Below are positions 7,344 to 11,348 of a DNA stretch of 11,348 nucleotides, piece by piece. Source of the stretch: Gracilimonas sp031581265 (GTDB lineage Bacteria > Bacteroidota > Rhodothermia > Balneolales > Balneolaceae); NCBI RefSeq assembly GCF_031581265.1, contig NZ_JAVLBQ010000056.1, positions 1 to 11,348 of the forward strand. Reading direction: 5' to 3'. Numbering within the stretch: the first letter of the stretch is position 1; every line of letters starts with the position of its first letter. A program made the position numbers and the translations under genes. The notes beneath the pieces were generated by a model. It had not been told where the DNA came from. It saw only the letters and a list, made by a program, of their open reading frames with translations, and made no database searches.

Positions 7344-9575
7344 CTACTCTTGATCTCCATCTTTCACCATTAAATACAACTGCACAATCCGCAATTCGTC
7401 ATAGGGAATCTCCTCATTCAGCGCATCAAAAACTGGGCGGAGTAATTCATGGCCATGTTCTTCAAAAGCTTTAAAGACTCCATCCCACTTCTCCTTCGAT
7501 AATCCTGAAGCCTCCAAAATATGATCAGCCGGAATAGAATGGCCCGCCTTCAAAAATTTACTGAGATAGCCAACAACGGTTCCCTCTTTTACCTCAATTT
7601 CTGAAGCAATTTCCCCGATCAGTTTACCACCCTGGAACATCTGACCAACCTCGAACGGCCGGCTGTCTTTGCTCAGTGTCTTTTGAACCGATTTAGTTTG
7701 TTTTTTGGTATCAGATTTAGACCGCTCATTAAGATCATTATTTTCACAAAACTCTTTAATCACCCCAAGAAAATCCTCGCCATATTTTTTAGCCTTGGCT
7801 CGACCCACTCCATGGATTTTCAGGAAACTCTCTTTAGCTTGCGGATAATAATAAGCCATCTCAATCAGGGAAGTATCAGCAAAAATGATATACGGAGGAA
7901 CACCCTGCTTCTGTGCCAGCTCCATGCGTTTCTCCTTCAACAGCCCAAATAACTCTCGATTGAAGTCCAAAGACTCAATGTCGGATTTTGACGAGGATGT
8001 ACTTCGTCCTTTTTGAACCGGTTCCTCAATCACCCCAAACACTTCCTGATTTCCTTTCAGAATCTCCATGGCTTTAGGAGTCAGCTTAAGACTCTTATGC
8101 TCAAACTCCCGGACGATGATATCCTGCTTCATCAGTTCGCGATAGATCTGCTTCCACTCGGGCCGACTCAAATCCTTGCCAATTCCATGCGTCGAAAGTT
8201 TATCATGATTGAACTTCAATACCGCTTTTCGGCGTGAACCGAGCAGTACATTCAGGATATGGTTATAGCCAAATCGCTGCTCAGTACGAACCATAGTGGA
8301 AAGAAACTTTTGGACCGGCACGGTAATGTCTTCGCGTTCAGGAGTATCACCGGTGCAGAAATCGCACATCCCACAATTTTGCTCATTAAAATGCTCCCCA
8401 AAATATCCCAGCAGCTTTATTCGCCGACATTGATGCGCTTCTACATAATCCATCAGCTTTTGGAGATGCTCTTCGGCTACCCGTTGCTCATCCCCGGTTT
8501 TTTGGTCGATGAAATAGCGGATTTTACCCGCATCCCCATAGCTGAATAGAAACAGGCAATCCGACTGCAAACCATCCCGTCCGGCGCGACCGATTTGCTG
8601 ATAATACGACTCAATATTTTTCGGCATATCATGATGCACCACAAACCGCACATCCGGCTTATCGATGCCCATCCCAAAAGCGATCGTTGCCACAATAATA
8701 TCCACTTCATCCCGAATAAATGCATTTTGATTTTGGGTACGCTCGCCTTCCCCCAAACCTGCATGATACGGCAAGGCATTAAATCCATTGGCGTTCAAAT
8801 CTTGCGTAAGCTGGTCGACCTGCTTTCTTGAAAAACAGTAAATAATGCCCGAATCCCCCTCATGTCGTCGTAAAAAATTGATGGTCTGCTGCAGCGGATT
8901 GCTTTTAGTGACCACATCCAGGTATAAGTTCTTGCGGTTGAAACTTGCAACAAAAGTGTTGGCATCGGCGAGGCCCAGAGTATTCGCAATATCTTTCTGA
9001 ACGCGGGGAGTGGCGGTGGCCGTCAGCCCAAGGGTGACTGCATGATCAAATCGGTCGGTTACCTGGGAAAGTTGCCGGTACTCGGGACGGAAATCATGTC
9101 CCCATTCAGAAATACAGTGCGCCTCATCAATAGCTACACATTCTACATTCAATCCCGAAAGCAGATTCAGTACGTTCGGCTTCAATAAAGTCTCCGGGGC
9201 CAGGTACAGCAAATCCAGTTTATTTCTGCGGATTTCATCCAGTGTCGATTGATATACCTGGGGTGAGAGCGAGCTGTTTAAATAAGATGCCGATATTCCA
9301 TAGGCGGTAAGCTGATCCACCTGATCTTTCATAAGTGAAATAAGCGGCGAGACCACAATTGTCAGTCCGTCAAAAATAAGAGCCGGAATTTGATAACACA
9401 GCGACTTCCCCCCGCCTGTGGGCATGATGGCCAGTGTATCCTGCTTTTGCAGTACGTTCTGGATGATGTCTTTTTGCAGCGACCGGAATTCCTCGAACCC
9501 GAAAACTTCATGAAGTACGTGTTCCGCTTGTTGGATATCCGGCATAGTATCGGTTGGTGTATTAGTTAAATTCAT
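7344..9575 (-). CDS. recQ: RecQ family ATP-dependent DNA helicase
   Basis: RecQ unwinds DNA 3' to 5' in recombination and replication-fork repair. The 743-residue protein has the full set of helicase motifs: FRSLQKDII (motif 0, about 30), MPTGGGKS Walker A (51-58, Lys57), DEAHCISEWGHDFRPEY (150-166, the RecQ-type motif II plus aromatic-rich loop), TATAT (185-189), and QIGRAGRDG motif VI (327-335). A zinc-binding region is complete, with Cys383, Cys401, Cys404 and Cys407. The winged-helix RQC domain spans about 415-510 and an HRDC domain about 535-612 (LAQKQGVPPYIIFADTSL). A further C-terminal region (about 638-743, RPFEVGQMFQGGKLIGEIAS) looks like the extra helix-turn-helix domain of long RecQ proteins, explaining the excess over E. 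coli RecQ (about 610 residues). ATG 9575 is used; Met11 is an alternative start. It converges with hflC. Confidence 0.96.
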   Translation of the reverse strand: MNLTNTPTDTMPDIQQAEHVLHEVFGFEEFRSLQKDIIQNVLQKQDTLAIMPTGGGKSLCYQIPALIFDGLTIVVSPLISLMKDQVDQLTAYGISASYLNSSLSPQVYQSTLDEIRRNKLDLLYLAPETLLKPNVLNLLSGLNVECVAIDEAHCISEWGHDFRPEYRQLSQVTDRFDHAVTLGLTATATPRVQKDIANTLGLADANTFVASFNRKNLYLDVVTKSNPLQQTINFLRRHEGDSGIIYCFSRKQVDQLTQDLNANGFNALPYHAGLGEGERTQNQNAFIRDEVDIIVATIAFGMGIDKPDVRFVVHHDMPKNIESYYQQIGRAGRDGLQSDCLFLFSYGDAGKIRYFIDQKTGDEQRVAEEHLQKLMDYVEAHQCRRIKLLGYFGEHFNEQNCGMCDFCTGDTPEREDITVPVQKFLSTMVRTEQRFGYNHILNVLLGSRRKAVLKFNHDKLSTHGIGKDLSRPEWKQIYRELMKQDIIVREFEHKSLKLTPKAMEILKGNQEVFGVIEEPVQKGRSTSSSKSDIESLDFNRELFGLLKEKRMELAQKQGVPPYIIFADTSLIEMAYYYPQAKESFLKIHGVGRAKAKKYGEDFLGVIKEFCENNDLNERSKSDTKKQTKSVQKTLSKDSRPFEVGQMFQGGKLIGEIASEIEVKEGTVVGYLSKFLKAGHSIPADHILEASGLSKEKWDGVFKAFEEHGHELLRPVFDALNEEIPYDELRIVQLYLMVKDGDQE

Positions 9576-9650
9576 AATCTGTCGTCTTTTTTTAAGGTAA
9601 GAGCTATGAAAACCGAATTCCTTACAGATTTTTTTGAAAAAAGTTTATTT

Positions 9651-9676
9651 GCCACGAAAACACGAAAGCACAAAAT
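9651..9676. repeat. CACGAAAA 8-bp tandem motif
   Basis: GC is followed by three 8-bp units: CACGAAAA, CACGAAAG, CACAAAAT. From memory, strings like GCCACGAAAACACGAAAGCAC occur intergenically in many Bacteroidota and related genomes. That recollection needs a genome search. Function is unknown. Confidence 0.5.
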
Positions 9677-9747
9677 GGGGTTTTTATGAGTGATGGTTTA
9701 AAGGAATGAAACCCCGACATGAGTGTTTGGCTAATATCAATTGTATC

Positions 9748-9780
9748 AGACCTGTCAGGTTTCTAAAACCTGACAGGTCT
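9748..9780. repeat. Perfect 15-bp hairpin with self-palindromic arms
   Basis: AGACCTGTCAGGTTT (9748-9762) is the exact reverse complement of AAACCTGACAGGTCT (9766-9780), with loop CTA. Each arm also contains its own 11-bp palindrome (ACCTG-T-CAGGT and ACCTG-A-CAGGT), so the element can fold as one long hairpin or bind dimers twice. I recall near-identical hairpins as dispersed repeats in Bacteroidota and some other phyla. There is no T tract, so it is not a standard terminator. Confidence 0.8.
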
Positions 9781-9833
9781 ATATACAAACTCCCCAGTTT
9801 AAGCCGAGTGCTAAAAAGGTTGTAATTCGCTAC

Positions 9834-9895
9834 GACGCGGAGTGATCATAGCGAGTGTAAACTTTACCTGCGATTATCCGCGCAATCCGCTTCAT
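9834..9895. repeat. GACGCGGAG composite repeat, copy 1
   Basis: GACGCGGAGTGATCAT at 9834-9849 matches 14 of 16 bases at 10831-10846. The similarity continues in patches through AGTGTA and a segment GCGATTATCCG...ATCCGCTTCAT matching GTGACCATCCG...ATCCGTTCCAT. It lies 45 bp before REP unit R1, while copy 2 lies about 12 bp before unit R4. Confidence 0.55.
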
Positions 9896-9939
9896 CTGCG
9901 TTCAATTTCCCATTTCGAATTTTGGGTTTGACACAAAGT

Positions 9940-9988
9940 GGAACCGGAGGTTCCGGCAGGCATTACGAACCTGAGGTTCGTAACGAGG
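9940..9988 (+). repeat. REP unit R1
   Basis: Hairpin 1 is GGAACC (9940-9945), loop GGA, GGTTCC (9949-9954). The joint GGCAGGCATT follows (9955-9964). Hairpin 2 is ACGAACC, loop TGA, GGTTCGT (9965-9981), extendable by TT/AA. The unit ends in AACGAGG (9982-9988). From 9940 to 9992 it matches R3 at all but one base. Confidence 0.9.
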
Positions 9989-10023
9989 GTAAAAAGTGAT
10001 TTAGGGCTTGTTGCCATAGAGTG

Positions 10024-10072
10024 CCTCGTTCCCAACGTCCCGTTGGGAATGCCTGTACGAACCTCTGGTTCG
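10024..10072 (-). repeat. REP unit R2 (inverted, second stem subclass)
   Basis: Read on the minus strand: hairpin 1 CGAACC, loop AGA, GGTTCG (10072-10058); joint TACAGGCATT; hairpin 2 CCCAACG, loop GGA, CGTTGGG (10047-10031); then AACGAGG (10030-10024). The joint and end match R1 while both stems differ and remain self-complementary. With R1 it forms a head-on BIME-like pair, 35 bp apart, upstream of the RAYT gene. Confidence 0.88.
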
Positions 10073-10159
10073 AATCAGTAATAAAGGCTTCTCATAAAAA
10101 AATTTGTAAGGAATTGTCTGGAAATCGCTCTAACTATGAAAAAGTAAAGAGAAAATATC

Positions 10160-10696
10160 ATGGGACGAAGCCGATACAAAATTCACGAAGAACACTATCC
10201 ATACTTTATCACAAGTACAATAAAAGATGGATTACCATTGCTTTCAAATCCAAAATTAGCAAAGATTTTTTTGGACAGTTTCACATTTCTGCAGGCGGAA
10301 CGAAAGATACTTATTTACGGATATGTAATCATGGAAAATCATTTTCACGCTATTGTAAAAGGAGAAGATTTAGCTAAGAAACTGAGACTTGCTAAATCGT
10401 TTATGGCACGAAAAATGGTTGATACCTTGAGAGATGGTAGAAATAATAAACTCCTAAGCCAAATTGAATTCAGAAAATTGAAACATAAGTTAAAATGTGA
10501 TTATCAGGTGTGGGAAGAAGGTTTGCATCCTAAACAGCTTTTTAACGATGTACTCGTAACTCAGAAATTGGAGTATATTCATTTAAATCCTGTAAAACGG
10601 GGGTTTGTTGACCGACCGGAGCATTGGCGGTATTCTTCAGCCAGAAATTATTTGGGAGTGAAGGGGCTAATCCCGGTAACTATTTATTCGGGCTGA
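10160..10696 (+). CDS. REP-associated tyrosine transposase (RAYT, Y1/HUH TnpA_REP family)
   Basis: A 178-residue single-domain HUH endonuclease of the Y1 transposase family, the group that cuts single-stranded DNA at REP hairpins through a 5'-phosphotyrosine. The metal-binding HUH motif is His61-Phe62-His63 in VIMENHFHAIV. The probable nucleophile is Tyr139 in LEYIHLNPVKRGFV, the usual YxxxNP block. The end HWRYSSARNYLG is the typical RAYT C-terminus, so the gene appears complete and intact. ATG 10160 has only a weak purine-rich leader (AAAGAGA). The gene is bracketed by REP units R1/R2 upstream and R3 starting 12 bp after the stop, with R4/R5 further on. It lacks a partner tnpB and IS ends, so it is the domesticated, single-gene RAYT arrangement rather than IS200/IS605. 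Confidence 0.92.
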   Translation: MGRSRYKIHEEHYPYFITSTIKDGLPLLSNPKLAKIFLDSFTFLQAERKILIYGYVIMENHFHAIVKGEDLAKKLRLAKSFMARKMVDTLRDGRNNKLLSQIEFRKLKHKLKCDYQVWEEGLHPKQLFNDVLVTQKLEYIHLNPVKRGFVDRPEHWRYSSARNYLGVKGLIPVTIYSG

Positions 10697-10708
10697 TACT
10701 ATGTAATT

Positions 10709-10757
10709 GGAACCGGAGGTTCCGGCAGGTATTACGAACCTGAGGTTCGTAACGAGG
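10709..10757 (+). repeat. REP unit R3
   Basis: Same as R1 apart from one C-to-T change in the joint (GGCAGGTATT): GGAACC/GGTTCC hairpin, joint, ACGAACC/GGTTCGT hairpin, AACGAGG. Starts 12 bp after the RAYT stop codon and is in the same orientation as R1, so the two form direct repeats around the gene. Confidence 0.9.
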
Positions 10758-10898
10758 GTAACGGAATAGAATTCAGATAAAGAGCATTGAGTGGATAGTC
10801 TCGGATCAAAGAAGGCACTTGCTTCACAAAGACGCGGAGCGATCGTAACAAGTTTAGTTTGTGACCATCCGTCATATCCGTTCCATGCCTAAGATTGA
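10758..10898. other. Spacer between REP units R3 and R4
   Basis: No ORF. It holds copy 2 of the GACGCGGAG repeat (10831-10886); the remaining bases show no structure I can name. Confidence 0.6.
10831..10886. repeat. GACGCGGAG composite repeat, copy 2
   Basis: GACGCGGAGCGATCGT (10831-10846) followed by the ATCCG...ATCCGTTCCAT segment, the counterpart of 9834-9895. The first 16 bases also match the minus strand at 7126-7141 in 15 positions. Confidence 0.55.
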
Positions 10899-10947
10899 AC
10901 TCATTTCCAACGTCTCGTTGGGAATGCCTGCCTGAACTTCTGGTTCA
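10899..10947 (-). repeat. REP unit R4 (inverted, R2 subclass, diverged)
   Basis: Minus strand: hairpin 1 TGAACC, loop AGA, AGTTCA (10947-10933); joint GGCAGGCATT; hairpin 2 CCCAACG, loop AGA, CGTTGGA; then AATGAGT in place of AACGAGG. Some stem pairs are reduced to wobble in one strand, consistent with decay while the fold is mostly kept. Confidence 0.8.
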
Positions 10948-10975
10948 AAATAGTTCGGTCTAGGCTTACATCGTT

Positions 10976-11023
10976 GGAACCGGAGGTTTCGTGAGGTATA
11001 ACGTACCTGAGGTTCGTTACGAG
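10976..11023 (+). repeat. REP unit R5 (degenerate R1-type)
   Basis: GGAACC, loop GGA, GGTTTC; degenerate joint GTGAGGTATA; ACGTACC, loop TGA, GGTTCGT with one mismatch; ends TACGAG. It faces R4 with 28 bp between, mirroring the R1/R2 distance but in the opposite order (minus then plus). Confidence 0.75.
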
Positions 11024-11048
11024 TACAAACTCAGCTAGAAATGCACCA

Positions 11049-11339
11049 ATGAAGAAGTATGCATTCACGAATCGTTCGTCGGCTATACGAAATTCTAAGT
11101 TAGGTACAATTATTCAAGATGAGCTGATTTTAGCTGTCTCATTAATTGTTAAAAAAAAAAATATATTTTATTCCCATTTTGTTTTTGAATTTGAACATTA
11201 TCTTAATCGTAAGATTTGTAAAAAAATAAACTTAAGTTATAAGTATATGAATGATAACACCGTTAATTATTTAGGGTCTTATGAAGCAAACGAGTCAAAG
11301 CGGATCGTCTCTGAGTCGTTTAAGCAATATGTGATATAA
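11049..11339 (+). CDS. Doubtful hypothetical protein, 96 residues
   Basis: An ATG-to-TAA frame encoding a Lys-, Asn- and Ser-rich product (MKKYAFTNRSSAIRN..., ESFKQYVI) with no domain, signal peptide or membrane segment I recognise. No Shine-Dalgarno precedes the start. The DNA is more AT-rich than the neighbouring genes and contains a run of ten A (11152-11161), where a frameshift could lie. It begins 25 bp after the degenerate REP unit R5. It may be a spurious frame, a horizontally acquired fragment, or a small real gene. Confidence 0.25.
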   Translation: MKKYAFTNRSSAIRNSKLGTIIQDELILAVSLIVKKKNIFYSHFVFEFEHYLNRKICKKINLSYKYMNDNTVNYLGSYEANESKRIVSESFKQYVI

Positions 11340-11348
11340 GTTATGATT

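Larger units (their letters stand above)
9576..9939. other. recQ upstream region packed with dispersed small repeats
   Basis: No credible ORF. It should contain the recQ promoter (minus strand), but I cannot pick a convincing -35/-10 or Bacteroidota -7/-33 pair. Contents in order are the 8-bp tandem CACGAAAA/CACGAAAG/CACAAAAT at 9653-9676, a loose inverted pair GGGGTTT 9677-9683 with AAACCCC 9709-9715, the perfect hairpin 9748-9780, and the GACGCGGAG repeat 9834-9895. Then the REP cluster starts. Confidence 0.6.

Noticed and set aside
8477..8788. 103-codon minus-strand frame inside recQ
   Set aside because: Same strand as recQ in another frame across motif VI coding; no frameshift is needed because recQ is intact.
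10021..10377. 118-codon plus-strand frame overlapping REP unit R2 and the RAYT start
   Set aside because: It reads through REP hairpins and the out-of-frame RAYT sequence; the product has no family features, while the RAYT frame has HUH, YxxxNP and a standard C-terminus.
10160..10696. Full IS200/IS605 insertion sequence
   Set aside because: No tnpB, no defined left and right ends; the protein has the RAYT C-terminus and lies among REPs.
9940..11023. CRISPR array
   Set aside because: Repeats are inverted in alternation, each is a double hairpin, spacing is irregular and a transposase gene lies between them; no cas genes.

Overview
The window looks like chromosomal DNA of a Bacteroidota-like bacterium. 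My best guess is Balneolota or Rhodothermota. This rests on moderate AT-richness, several starts with weak or no Shine-Dalgarno sequence next to A-rich leaders, protein flavour (HisKA_2 kinase, membrane-anchored SpoIIE phosphatase, long RecQ with a C-terminal helix-turn-helix region), and small dispersed repeats of a kind I recall from that group. No taxonomic marker gene is present, so the assignment is an inference.

Layout. 1-413 is the 3' end of a 2-oxoacid dehydrogenase E1 beta-type protein, closed by a probable terminator. 490-4960 carries two membrane signalling proteins in tandem: a HAMP/PAS/HisKA_2 histidine kinase and a multi-pass PP2C/SpoIIE phosphatase. 5046-7011 is a tight hflK-hflC pair (1 nt apart) ending in a strong intrinsic terminator at 7037-7068. 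All of these read rightward. 7069-7343 is non-coding with hairpin-forming, REP-like repeats. 7344-9575 is recQ on the minus strand. 9576-11048 is a repeat-rich region around one complete gene, a REP-associated tyrosine transposase (RAYT, Y1/HUH family). The last 300 bases hold one doubtful AT-rich ORF.

How the parts relate. The kinase, the phosphatase and HflK/HflC all sit in or at the inner membrane. Kinase and phosphatase each pair an extracytoplasmic region with a cytoplasmic signalling output, and HflK/HflC are the usual FtsH-protease partners. A shared envelope-stress theme is possible but unproven: no response regulator, STAS protein or anti-sigma factor is visible here.

The most interesting part is 9940-11023. 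Five copies of one REP element surround the RAYT gene in both orientations. Each copy reads hairpin 1, then about 10 nt containing CAGGCATT or a variant, then hairpin 2, then AACGAGG or a variant. The two subclasses keep the architecture and single-stranded joints but use different stem sequences that stay self-complementary. This is compensatory covariation visible by eye, and it suggests that folded single-stranded DNA (or RNA) is the recognised form.
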